Positions 7,986-16,590 of a DNA stretch of 64,000 nucleotides are shown in pieces. The notes beneath the pieces were generated by a model. That model was not told the DNA's origin and ran no database searches. It saw nothing but the letters and a program-made list of their open reading frames with translations. Position 1 is the stretch's first letter, and the number at the start of each line of letters is the position of its first letter. A program made the translations under genes and the position numbers. The DNA lies in NCBI RefSeq assembly GCF_039939195.1, contig NZ_JBDUUH010000005.1, forward strand, positions 1 to 64,000. The letters are read 5' to 3'. This DNA is from Foliimonas ilicis. GTDB lineage: Bacteria; Pseudomonadota; Alphaproteobacteria; Rhizobiales; Rhizobiaceae.

Positions 7986-9584
7986 ATGACAGGTTCGCAG
8001 GTGAGAGTAGCAAAAGTCGGTATTGGTGAACACGGACTTGAAGCTGGCCAGGACAATATCCGCGTGCTGGGTCTGGATGTCCACAATCCGGTGTTTTTCA
8101 TCTCAGCGGTGACGATCATATCGTTCGTAATTGTCACGCTGATCTTCAGGGATTCGATTGGACCGGCCCTGGAAAGCCTACGTACCTGGCTGACCTCCAC
8201 CTTCGATTGGCTGTTTATGATTTCGGCAAACCTGTTCGTGTTGTTTTGCCTCGTAGTCGTTGTGTCACCGCTCGGCAAAGTAAGAATCGGTGGAGCGGAG
8301 GCAACGCCCGACTTTTCCTATACTGGTTGGTTCTCGATGCTTTTCGCAGCCGGTATGGGCATCGGGCTGATGTTCTTTGGCGTGCTGGAGCCGATGTATC
8401 ATTTCAATAATCCGCCGCTTGGCCTCGCGCCTCCGATTGTTGACGGCTTGCTGGTTGAAGGTGCGGCTCCACAGGCCCGCGAGCTGGGCATGGCCGGGAC
8501 CATATTCCATTGGGGCCTTCACCCTTGGGCCATTTATGCCGTGGTAGCTCTTTCGCTTGCGCTGGCAACTTACAACAGAGGCATGCCGCTCTCGATCCGC
8601 TCGGCTTTTTATCCGATTTTTGGTGAACGTATTCGTGGCTGGATCGGGCATGTGATCGACATCATGGCGGTCTTCGCAACACTGTTCGGTCTCGCCACCT
8701 CGCTTGGTTTTGGTGCATCGCAGGCGCTAGCCGGCCTCAACGAACTCTACGGTGTCCCCAACACCGATACGATGAAGGTGATCCTGATCCTGGGCATCAC
8801 GGCCATCGCCCTTGGATCGGTAGTTGCTGGACTTGATGCCGGCGTGAAACGCTTGTCGGAAATCAACATGGCGCTGGCGATCCTACTGCTGCTGTTCGTC
8901 ATCATACTGGGACCGACGCTTTCTATTGTCACCGGCTTCTTCACCAACACCGTCGACTATGTGATGAATCTGCCCGCGCTGGCGAATCCGTTCGGACGTG
9001 AAGACGAGGCTTTTGTCCACGGCTGGACTACTTTCTACTGGGCGTGGTGGATTTCCTGGTCGCCCTTCGTCGGCATGTTCATCGCTCGGGTATCGCGTGG
9101 CCGCACGGTGAGGGAGTTCCTTGTCTGCGTGCTGATCATTCCGACGCTAGTGTCGATCCTATGGATGACGACGTTCGGCGGCACTGCGATGAATCAGTTT
9201 CTCGCTGATGGCTACACAGGCGTTCAGCAGACCGTGGTCGACTATGTGCCAGAACTTTCCCTCTTCGCGATGCTTGCAGATCTGCCGTTCGCACCCGTGA
9301 CATCGCTGATTGGCATCGTGCTGGTGATCGTGTTTTTTGTCACATCATCGGATTCCGGCTCGCTGGTCATTGACTCGATCACCGCGGGAGGCAAGGTGGA
9401 TGCGCCAGTCGCACAGCGTGTTTTCTGGGCAATCTTCGAAGGTTTGGTTGCGATCGTATTGTTGCTGGGTGGAGGGCTTGCGGCGCTTCAGGCCAGCGCG
9501 ATCGCGACAGGATTTCCCTTCGTGATCCTGCTGTTGCTGATGATGTACGCTACTTGGAAAGTCCTGCGGACGGAACCCCGCTGA
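7986..9584 (+). CDS. BCCT family betaine/choline/carnitine transporter
   Basis: A 532-residue carrier with about twelve helices. It has the GMGIGLMFFGVLEP segment and the BCCT signature WTTFYWAWWISWSPFVG followed by FIARVSRGRTVREF. BCCT carriers import quaternary-ammonium osmolytes or nutrients, usually with Na+ or H+. The C-terminus is short, without the long osmosensory tail of BetP, which suggests nutrient rather than osmotically gated uptake (inference). GGAGGG precedes the ATG. Confidence 0.92.
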   Translation: MTGSQVRVAKVGIGEHGLEAGQDNIRVLGLDVHNPVFFISAVTIISFVIVTLIFRDSIGPALESLRTWLTSTFDWLFMISANLFVLFCLVVVVSPLGKVRIGGAEATPDFSYTGWFSMLFAAGMGIGLMFFGVLEPMYHFNNPPLGLAPPIVDGLLVEGAAPQARELGMAGTIFHWGLHPWAIYAVVALSLALATYNRGMPLSIRSAFYPIFGERIRGWIGHVIDIMAVFATLFGLATSLGFGASQALAGLNELYGVPNTDTMKVILILGITAIALGSVVAGLDAGVKRLSEINMALAILLLLFVIILGPTLSIVTGFFTNTVDYVMNLPALANPFGREDEAFVHGWTTFYWAWWISWSPFVGMFIARVSRGRTVREFLVCVLIIPTLVSILWMTTFGGTAMNQFLADGYTGVQQTVVDYVPELSLFAMLADLPFAPVTSLIGIVLVIVFFVTSSDSGSLVIDSITAGGKVDAPVAQRVFWAIFEGLVAIVLLLGGGLAALQASAIATGFPFVILLLLMMYATWKVLRTEPR

Positions 9585-9654
9585 TGACAGGACAGGGGTG
9601 GTGTCAGGCGGGCTTTGGCTGTACGACAACGCTCCGTAGTGCGCCAAATCACAG

Positions 9655-9678
9655 TGCAAGAGCCAGAGGGCTCTTGCA
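9655..9678. terminator. Hairpin between convergent BCCT and matR genes
   Basis: A perfect 10-bp stem TGCAAGAGCC / GGCTCTTGCA with an AGAG loop. It lies between two convergent genes and could terminate transcription in both directions, although a T-run is weak. Confidence 0.6.
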
Positions 9679-9702
9679 ACGCTTCGCGCAATGCTCCTTC
9701 TT

Positions 9703-10362
9703 CTATTCCTTTTTGGAAGCCCGCCGATAGTTCACGATAAGGTCGTTGAATGTTCCACCCTGCACGGCGACATGTCCGCGTAAAGTCTCGGATGCGACTT
9801 TTGCATCGCCGCTGATCAGGGCATCGAGAATCTTGCGATGCTCCGCGAGCGATTGTGCCATACGCCCGCGGACCTTCAGCTGCATGCGACGGAACGGTTT
9901 CAGGCGTCGATGCAGTCTTGCTGCCTCTGCCGCGAGGAAAGTGTTTCCGGAAGCCTCATAAACCAGATGGTGGAATGTTTCATTGGCACGATAATAGACA
10001 TCGACATCGTCTGCTGCGACCGCTTCTTCACAAACGATCACAGTTTCACTCAATTTTAAAATCAACTCGGACGTCATGCGACGGCTGGCCAGCCTGCCGC
10101 AGAATGCTTCGAGTTCTGCCATAACCTCGAACATTTCGATAAGTTCTTCGAATGCCGGGTGCCGGACGAACGCGCCGCGCCGCGGCTGCAATTCTAGCAG
10201 CCCCGAAGCTGCAAGCGCCTGAAAAGCCTCGCGAAGTGGCGTTCTCGATACATCGAAACGCTGAGAAAGCTTGATCTCGTCCAGCCGCTCTCCGCTACTG
10301 AAAACGCCTTCGACAATCATCTGCTCGAGCCTCTCGCGAACCGTATCCGACCGACTGCTCAT
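9703..10362 (-). CDS. matR: GntR/FCD repressor of malonate genes
   Basis: A 219-residue regulator with an N-terminal winged HTH (LSQRFDVSRTPLREAFQAL) and a C-terminal FCD ligand domain (YYRANETFHHLVYEASGN). The ATG at 10362 has AGGA upstream; an upstream in-frame start would cross the promoter region. It is divergent from the malonate transporter and enzyme genes. In rhizobia MatR is a GntR protein that represses matABC and is released by malonate, and its palindromic target is present in the intergenic region. Confidence 0.85.
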   Translation of the reverse strand: MSSRSDTVRERLEQMIVEGVFSSGERLDEIKLSQRFDVSRTPLREAFQALAASGLLELQPRRGAFVRHPAFEELIEMFEVMAELEAFCGRLASRRMTSELILKLSETVIVCEEAVAADDVDVYYRANETFHHLVYEASGNTFLAAEAARLHRRLKPFRRMQLKVRGRMAQSLAEHRKILDALISGDAKVASETLRGHVAVQGGTFNDLIVNYRRASKKE

Positions 10363-10402
10363 ATGTATTTCCTGCAACGTTAAACGAAAACAACAAAACG
10401 AT

Positions 10403-10416
10403 TCTTGCATACAAGA
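10403..10416. promoter_or_regulatory. MatR operator TCTTGCATACAAGA
   Basis: The 5-bp arms TCTTG and CAAGA are separated by CATA. This is nearly identical to the TCTTGTATACAAGA box described for rhizobial MatR. It lies 4 nt before a TTGACA element (10420-10425) that would be the -35 of the mat operon. Confidence 0.75.
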
Positions 10417-10521
10417 GGGTTGACACAAAATGCAATAACTTTACTCATTGCGGTCCGAATGGGGTGGAGACCGCATTCTATAAGACACCACTATCAAAAT
10501 GATCTCTGGGAGGAGACAGCG

Positions 10522-11502
10522 ATGTTGAAGTGTTTTGCGGCTACAGCCGCCTTGTCCATTTTTGCCTGTGCCACGGCTGGTGCGACTGAGCTTCGGCTAT
10601 CACACCAGTTTGCACCCAATGATGTACGCCACAAGATCGCGCAGATGGTTGCCGAAGATGTTGCGGCTGCCGATGTAGACCTTTCGATCAAGATTTTCCC
10701 CTCAAGCTCCTTGTTCAAGGCAAACGAGCAATATATTCCGCTCTCGCGCGGCCAGCTCGATATGACTGTGCTTCCGCTTTCCTACGCCGGTGGCCAGCGC
10801 CCGGAATACAATCTCACACTGATGCCGGGCCTCATCAAGGATCATGATCATGCGGCACGGATGAACACCAGTCCGTTCATGAAGGCTCTTGAAGATATAA
10901 TGGCCGAGGATGACGTCATGGTTCTCGTTCACGGTTATCTTGCGGGCGGCTTCGCTTCAAAGGACAAATGCATAACCAAGCCTGAGGATGTAAAGGGTTT
11001 GACCGTTCGTGCTGCGGGCAAGGCTTTCGAGCAGATGCTGGAGGGGGCAGGCGCTTCCATTTCCTCGATGCCGTCATCGGAAGCATATAATGGCATGCAG
11101 CAGGGCATTCTGCAGGCAATGAACACCTCTTCTTCATCGTTCGTCTCGTTCAGGCTGTACGAGCAGGTGAAGTGTTATACGCCGGCATCCGACGTTGCTC
11201 TCTGGTTCATGTACCAGCCCATGCTGATCAACAAGGCGACTTTCGACGGGCTTACGCCTGAACAGCAGGACGCGTTGCGGACGGCCTCAAAGAAGGCCGA
11301 AACATTCTATCTCGAAGAAGCCAAGAAGGAGGACGTCGAGTCGATCGAGCCTTTCAAAAAGGCTGGCGTGGAAATTGCCACGATGACACCGGCGGATTTT
11401 GACGCCTGGAAAAAGCTTGCCGAGGAAACCTCTTACAAGGCTTTTCTGGCCGAGGTTCCCGGCGGCCAGAAACTTCTCGATATGGCATTCGAGGTTAAGT
11501 GA
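10522..11502 (+). CDS. matP: TRAP transporter solute-binding protein, malonate
   Basis: A 326-residue DctP-family periplasmic protein with a signal peptide (about residues 1-20, ending ATAGA) and typical internal motifs (GLTVRAAGKAF, SSSSFVSFRLYEQVK, FMYQPMLINKATFDGL). The ATG at 10522 follows GGGAGGAG. It is first in matPQMAB order, as in Sinorhizobium, where the TRAP system imports malonate. The substrate is inferred from the downstream malonyl-CoA enzymes. Confidence 0.85.
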   Translation: MLKCFAATAALSIFACATAGATELRLSHQFAPNDVRHKIAQMVAEDVAAADVDLSIKIFPSSSLFKANEQYIPLSRGQLDMTVLPLSYAGGQRPEYNLTLMPGLIKDHDHAARMNTSPFMKALEDIMAEDDVMVLVHGYLAGGFASKDKCITKPEDVKGLTVRAAGKAFEQMLEGAGASISSMPSSEAYNGMQQGILQAMNTSSSSFVSFRLYEQVKCYTPASDVALWFMYQPMLINKATFDGLTPEQQDALRTASKKAETFYLEEAKKEDVESIEPFKKAGVEIATMTPADFDAWKKLAEETSYKAFLAEVPGGQKLLDMAFEVK

Positions 11503-11517
11503 CCGAATTGGAAAACG

Positions 11518-11541
11518 GGGCGCATTTTCCAAGATGCGCCC
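11518..11541 (+). terminator. Intercistronic hairpin after matP
   Basis: An 8-bp stem GGGCGCAT / ATGCGCCC right after the binding-protein gene, without a T-run. Such hairpins commonly protect the upstream mRNA and lower expression of the membrane subunits. Confidence 0.5.
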
Positions 11542-11574
11542 GTAAGCCCAAATGCTGCTTTTAGGAAAATAGCT

Positions 11575-12123
11575 ATGGAAAGTCAGATTTCGGCTTCCGA
11601 AATCCAGAGGAAATCGCATCCTCTTGTGACGTTTGTCGGAAAACTCTCCAATCTGTGCGGGTGGGTTGCCGCGGCCTTCATCATCGCTTCGATCTTTGTC
11701 ACATGCCATATGGTTTTCGTGCGTTTTGTGCTCGGCCAATCGACCATCTGGCAGACCGAAGCGGTCATCTACATGATGATTGCGACAACGACTGTCGGCC
11801 TGCCTTATGTTCAGCGACTGCGCGGCCACGTCAATGTCGATCTGGTTCCATCCATGCTCCCCATGGGCGCAAGACGCATGCTTGCCTATACGGTTCTCAT
11901 ACTGACCATAATTCTGGTCGCGACGATCGCATGGTACTCGCTGCACGCATGGCATGAGGCGTTCACTCGCAACTGGAAATCAAGCACCGTATGGGGGGTG
12001 AGGCTTTGGATTCCCTGGCTTGCGTTGCCAGTCGGCTTCGGCCTCTATCTGCTTCAGCTTTTGGCCGATCTTGCAGCTCTTTATCTGCGCATTGATGAAC
12101 CTTTCGGTCTGGAGCAACGCTGA
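11575..12123 (+). CDS. matQ: TRAP transporter small permease
   Basis: A 182-residue DctQ-family protein with four membrane helices and the typical QTEAVIYMMIATTTVGLPYVQR segment between helices two and three. It overlaps the large permease gene by 1 nt (TGATG) and forms the transporter core with it. Confidence 0.85.
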   Translation: MESQISASEIQRKSHPLVTFVGKLSNLCGWVAAAFIIASIFVTCHMVFVRFVLGQSTIWQTEAVIYMMIATTTVGLPYVQRLRGHVNVDLVPSMLPMGARRMLAYTVLILTIILVATIAWYSLHAWHEAFTRNWKSSTVWGVRLWIPWLALPVGFGLYLLQLLADLAALYLRIDEPFGLEQR

Positions 12124-13439
12124 TGGATCCCTTGACGCTTGGCCTGATCGTGGCCTTTGCAACGATCATTATTCTGTTTTCCGGCGCATCGGTCGCCATT
12201 GGCCTTCTGCTCGTTTCGGCTTTCTTCCTGCTGGTTTTCGACGGGACGCGTTCACTTTCAATGCTTCCCGAAGTTTACTTCGCGGATTTGAACAGCTTCA
12301 CGATGTTATCGATCCCGATGTTCATAATCATGGGGGCTGCCATCGCGTCGACGCGAGCTGGCGGCGATCTCTTTGAAGCACTCGAACGATGGATGACCCG
12401 CGTTCCAGGTGGTCTGGTCGTCTCCAACCTTGGTGCCTGTGCGTTGTTTTCGGCTATGTCAGGCTCCAGTCCGGCTACCTGCGCGGCGATCGGAAAGATG
12501 GGCATACCCGAAATGCGCAAGCGCGGTTACTCGGACGAGGTTGCCGCAGGGTCGATTGCTGCGGGCGGGACGTTGGGCATTCTCATTCCGCCATCCGTTA
12601 CGATGATCGTTTATGGCATTGCGACCGAGACGTCGATCGGCCGGCTTTTTCTGGCAGGTGTTTTGCCGGGTATCATGCTGGTCAGCCTATTTATGATCTG
12701 GACGATCTACAGCACCTGGAGAAGCGGAGCTTTACATCTTTTGTCTCCGCGACGCTATTCTCTTGCGGAACGATTGGAAGTTCTGCCGCGCGTTATCCCT
12801 TTCATCGTCGTCATTCTCGGTGTTCTTTATGCCATGTACGGTGGTGTAGCGACGCCCTCCGAGACAGCTGCGATCGGTGCGCTTCTCTGTCTCGTGATGG
12901 CGATCATCATCTACAAAATGTGGCAGCCTGCTGCGATTTGGGCAGTGCTGCGCGATTCCACCAAGGAAGCCGTGATGATCATGTTCATCATCGCGGCTGC
13001 GGGCGTCTTCGCCTACATGATGTCATCGCTTTTCATCACACAGGCCATCGCACAGTGGATTGCAGAACTTGACGTGAATCGCTGGGTGTTGATGGCCGTC
13101 ATCAATCTCTTTCTACTGGTTGCCGGGTTCTTCCTGCCGCCCGTCGCCGTTATCCTCATGACGGCGCCGATCCTGATGCCAATCCTCACGGCTGCTCAGT
13201 TTGATCCATACTGGTTTGCTGTCATTCTGACGATCAATCTGGAGATCGGATTGATAACCCCGCCGGTTGGCTTGAACCTCTATGTGATCAACTCCATTGC
13301 ACCTGACATCTCTTTGAAGACGATCCTCAAAGGTTCGATGCCATATGTCCTGTGCATGGTGGCTGCGATCCTCATCCTGTGCTTCTTCCCGGGCATAGCC
13401 ACCTGGCTTCCGAATGCGGTGATGGGGCCTGCAATCTAG
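12123..13439 (+). CDS. matM: TRAP transporter large permease
   Basis: A 438-residue DctM-family protein with about 12 helices. Family hallmarks are MFIIMGAAIASTRAGGDLFEAL, the GSSPATCAAIGKMGIPEM segment and TLGILIPPS. It couples Na+ entry to substrate import with the small permease and binding protein. Confidence 0.9.
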   Translation: MDPLTLGLIVAFATIIILFSGASVAIGLLLVSAFFLLVFDGTRSLSMLPEVYFADLNSFTMLSIPMFIIMGAAIASTRAGGDLFEALERWMTRVPGGLVVSNLGACALFSAMSGSSPATCAAIGKMGIPEMRKRGYSDEVAAGSIAAGGTLGILIPPSVTMIVYGIATETSIGRLFLAGVLPGIMLVSLFMIWTIYSTWRSGALHLLSPRRYSLAERLEVLPRVIPFIVVILGVLYAMYGGVATPSETAAIGALLCLVMAIIIYKMWQPAAIWAVLRDSTKEAVMIMFIIAAAGVFAYMMSSLFITQAIAQWIAELDVNRWVLMAVINLFLLVAGFFLPPVAVILMTAPILMPILTAAQFDPYWFAVILTINLEIGLITPPVGLNLYVINSIAPDISLKTILKGSMPYVLCMVAAILILCFFPGIATWLPNAVMGPAI

Positions 13440-13510
13440 GATAGGAAGAGTTGTGGCGGCGGCATTCGTCCGGCCCATCCGCAACGATCTTTGGAATGAG
13501 GAGAAGAGAG

Positions 13511-14827
13511 ATGAAAGCCTCTGGCTTTTTTGGCGATCTGCTCGCCACCTTGTTCGAGCGCACTCCCTGGACGGAGGGCCTAACGGCTGAACGTCCAGTC
13601 GAGGAAATGTGCGAAGCGCTCATGTCCGGCCATGGCGAAATATCTGGCATGCGCATCGCCCGGTCCATTCTCGCGCGCTATCGCATAATGAACGACAGCG
13701 ACAAGGTCGCTTTCTTTCAATATCTGACAGAGCGGCTCGACGTGGATGCCGCAGCCATCGGAAAAGCAGCCAAAGAGTATGCAGAAAAGCCCGATGGTCC
13801 AAGGTTGGATGTATTGAACCGGGCTGCGGAGCCGCCCCGTCAGGAACTTCTACGCCGGCTCAATCAGGCGCCCAATGCGACCGGTGAACTGGTACGGATG
13901 CGTCTCGATCTCATTGGTCTGATGAAAGCGCATCCGCAGTTCGCCCGTACCGACCTCGACTTCGTTCACTTGTTCAAGTCGTGGTTCAATCGCGGATTTC
14001 TGGTGCTACGCCATATCGACTGGCGCACGCCGGCCAACATTTTGGAAAAGATCATCGAATATGAAGCCGTTCATGCGATCAGCAATTGGGACGAATTGCG
14101 TCGACGACTACGACCATTCGACCGACGATGCTTTGCCTTTTTTCATCCCTCGATGCCGGATGAGCCTTTGATCTTTGTAGAAGTGGCGCTTGTTGAAGGT
14201 ATTCCCGGATCGATCCAGTCGGTGTTGGCGGAAACGCGCAATCATCTTGAGCCGAGCCTTGCAAACACTGCGGTGTTCTATTCGATTTCCAACTGTCAGG
14301 AGGGGTTGCGCGGCATATCCTTCGGCAATTCGCTGATCAAGCAGGTTGTGGACGAACTCAGCCAGGAGATGCCGCATCTTGAGAACTTCGTCACATTGTC
14401 GCCGATCCCCGGCCTGTCGCGCTGGCTGAAGAAACGGGCCGATGAGGGCGACGAACACGCCGGGCAGATTTTCGCAGCCTCCGAAAAAGGCATCACGGCT
14501 CTGGGCGACGTGAAGGAGGCATTGCGTGAGCAGACTGCGCACTATCTGGTTGAAAGCAAGCGTGAGGATGGGCTGCCGCTCGATCCGGTCGCACGTTTCC
14601 ATCTCGGCAACGGGGCATTGGTGCATGATGTGCACGCCGCGGCCGATCATTCACCCAACGGGCTGAAACAGTCATGCGGTGCAATGGTCAATTACCTCTA
14701 TGAACTGAAGACCGTCGAACAGAACCACGAGAATTTCGTGACGCGGCAAAGCGTTGCGACTTCGCGTGGGATGAAGTCGCTTTTGAAATCTGCTCTGGCG
14801 GCGAAGGGAAGAAAAACGAATGCCTAA
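13511..14827 (+). CDS. matA: Malonyl-CoA decarboxylase
   Basis: A 438-residue enzyme of the MCD family that converts malonyl-CoA to acetyl-CoA and CO2. The C-terminal GNAT-like catalytic region contains FFHPSMPDEPLIFVEVAL, the SNCQEGLRGISFGNSLIKQV stretch and FHLGNGALVHDVHAAAD (conserved His). ATG at 13511 has GAGGAGAAGAG upstream; an earlier in-frame start gives 20 unlikely residues. It overlaps matB by 8 nt, showing coupling. Confidence 0.92.
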   Translation: MKASGFFGDLLATLFERTPWTEGLTAERPVEEMCEALMSGHGEISGMRIARSILARYRIMNDSDKVAFFQYLTERLDVDAAAIGKAAKEYAEKPDGPRLDVLNRAAEPPRQELLRRLNQAPNATGELVRMRLDLIGLMKAHPQFARTDLDFVHLFKSWFNRGFLVLRHIDWRTPANILEKIIEYEAVHAISNWDELRRRLRPFDRRCFAFFHPSMPDEPLIFVEVALVEGIPGSIQSVLAETRNHLEPSLANTAVFYSISNCQEGLRGISFGNSLIKQVVDELSQEMPHLENFVTLSPIPGLSRWLKKRADEGDEHAGQIFAASEKGITALGDVKEALREQTAHYLVESKREDGLPLDPVARFHLGNGALVHDVHAAADHSPNGLKQSCGAMVNYLYELKTVEQNHENFVTRQSVATSRGMKSLLKSALAAKGRKTNA

Positions 14828-16334
14828 TATGCTGTATCAAGCCCTGTTCGCACCGCTGGCCAGCCGCGATACGCCGCTTCTGTACGCGCCCGATGGGAGG
14901 GGTACGACTGGCGCAGAATTCCATGCCATGGTGATGCGCTATGCATCGACTTTGCAGAAACTTGATCTCGCACCCGGAGACAGGGTCGCTGTTCAGGTGA
15001 CGAAATCGAAGGAAGCTTTCGCACTTTATGGCGCCGCCGTTGCGACAGGCGTCGTCTTTCTCCCCCTCAATACCGCCTACACCGCAGCGGAAGTTTCCTA
15101 TTTCGTGGAGAATTCCGGCGCCAGCCTGCTGATCGGCGACAGCGCGAATGCTGGTCAGCTTGAAGGGGTAGCGCGCAATCACGGTGCTCGGTTCCTGACG
15201 ATGAAGTCCGACGGATCAGGCTCATTCGCTGATCATGCCGAAAACCAGTCGCCGTCATTCACGCCCGTCGATCGAGGGCCAGATGATTTAGCTGCGCTCC
15301 TTTACACATCCGGCACTACCGGGCGCTCCAAAGGTGCAATGCTGTCGCAGAGCAATCTTCTTTCGAATGCGGAGGTTCTTGTCGACCAATGGCGTTTCAC
15401 TGAAAAAGACATTTTGCTTCACGCCCTGCCAATCTTCCATACGCACGGTCTGTTTGTAGCATCCAACGTTATCCTGCGCGCAGGCGCATCGATGATCTTC
15501 CTGCCATCGTTCAATACCGATACGGTTGTGGATTTTATCCCCACGGCAACGACGATGATGGGAGTGCCGACCTTCTATACACGGCTGCTGGATGACCCGC
15601 GATTCAATCGCGAACTGACGCAGCACATGCGACTTTTCACCTCCGGTTCCGCTCCGCTGCTCGCCGAAACGCATGTCGCATTCGAAGAACGTACCGGACA
15701 CAAGATACTTGAACGTTATGGCATGACCGAAACGAATATGAGCACTTCCAATCCCTATGACGGAGAACGCCGCGCTGGCACGGTAGGCTTTCCGCTACCC
15801 GGCGTAGAACTCGAGATTACCGACCCTTCCAACGGCGAGCCCATGCCGGAAGGAGAACCCGGCATGATCGAAGTTCGCGGACCTAACGTCTTTCAGGGTT
15901 ATTGGCAGATGCCGGAAAAGACCAAAGAGGAGCTTCGCGACAATGGCTTCTTCATTACAGGCGACATCGGGCAGATCGATGCCGACGGCTATGTCAGCAT
16001 CGTCGGACGGCAGAAGGATCTAATCATCACCGGCGGCTACAATGTCTATCCGAAGGAGATCGAGTTGGTCTTCGACGAACAGCCCGGCGTTCTGGAATCT
16101 GCGGTCATAGGGCTGCCCCATCCTGACTTTGGCGAAGCTGTAGCCTGCGTTGTCGTGCCGGAAAAAGGCGTAGCGCTCGATGTGCAAGTGCTTAGTGAAG
16201 CAATCAAGAACAGTGTCGCGCGTTTCAAGCAGCCCAAGGCGATATTTGTGGTCGATTCACTTCCTCGCAACACGATGGGCAAGGTGCAGAAAAATGTTCT
16301 GCGTGATACTTATCGTGGACAGTTCGTACGTTGA
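14820..16334 (+). CDS. matB: Malonyl-CoA synthetase
   Basis: A 504-residue acyl-adenylate-forming ligase. The P-loop LLYTSGTTGRSKGA (about 160-174), ERYGMTETNM, GDIGQIDADGYVSIVGR and the catalytic lysine region PRNTMGKVQKN are all present. It activates malonate to malonyl-CoA using ATP, and matA then yields acetyl-CoA, so the operon lets the cell use malonate as a carbon source. Confidence 0.92.
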   Translation: MPNMLYQALFAPLASRDTPLLYAPDGRGTTGAEFHAMVMRYASTLQKLDLAPGDRVAVQVTKSKEAFALYGAAVATGVVFLPLNTAYTAAEVSYFVENSGASLLIGDSANAGQLEGVARNHGARFLTMKSDGSGSFADHAENQSPSFTPVDRGPDDLAALLYTSGTTGRSKGAMLSQSNLLSNAEVLVDQWRFTEKDILLHALPIFHTHGLFVASNVILRAGASMIFLPSFNTDTVVDFIPTATTMMGVPTFYTRLLDDPRFNRELTQHMRLFTSGSAPLLAETHVAFEERTGHKILERYGMTETNMSTSNPYDGERRAGTVGFPLPGVELEITDPSNGEPMPEGEPGMIEVRGPNVFQGYWQMPEKTKEELRDNGFFITGDIGQIDADGYVSIVGRQKDLIITGGYNVYPKEIELVFDEQPGVLESAVIGLPHPDFGEAVACVVVPEKGVALDVQVLSEAIKNSVARFKQPKAIFVVDSLPRNTMGKVQKNVLRDTYRGQFVR

Positions 16335-16590
16335 TCAAAGCGAGATGATAACGTCGCTATCTTGAACTTCGATTGGCTGCAGCTAGCGTTCTCCCAAAGC
16401 TCTTCCTCCGCTCCGGAGATGTCTCGCAACATTCAATGCCGGGAGTGTGGGGAGTTGCTTCCTCTCGTATCGAGCAGGCTTCCCGCAAATTGCGAATCCC
16501 GCTAAGAACTGTCCCATGACGTGTGATGCGCGCGTCCGGGAGTCCCCCTGGTACGGAGAATAGACACTTTATCACAGGGGATGCAAAGCT
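16335..16590 (+). promoter_or_regulatory. Possible structured leader of the NhaA-like gene
   Basis: This 256-nt non-coding stretch holds a stem GACGTG/CGCGTC (about 16520-16538, 7-nt loop) followed by GGGAGTCCCCCTGG, ending close to the gene. Ion-sensing leader RNAs in front of nhaA genes are known (nhaA-I type), but I could not match this one to a consensus. Confidence 0.2.
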
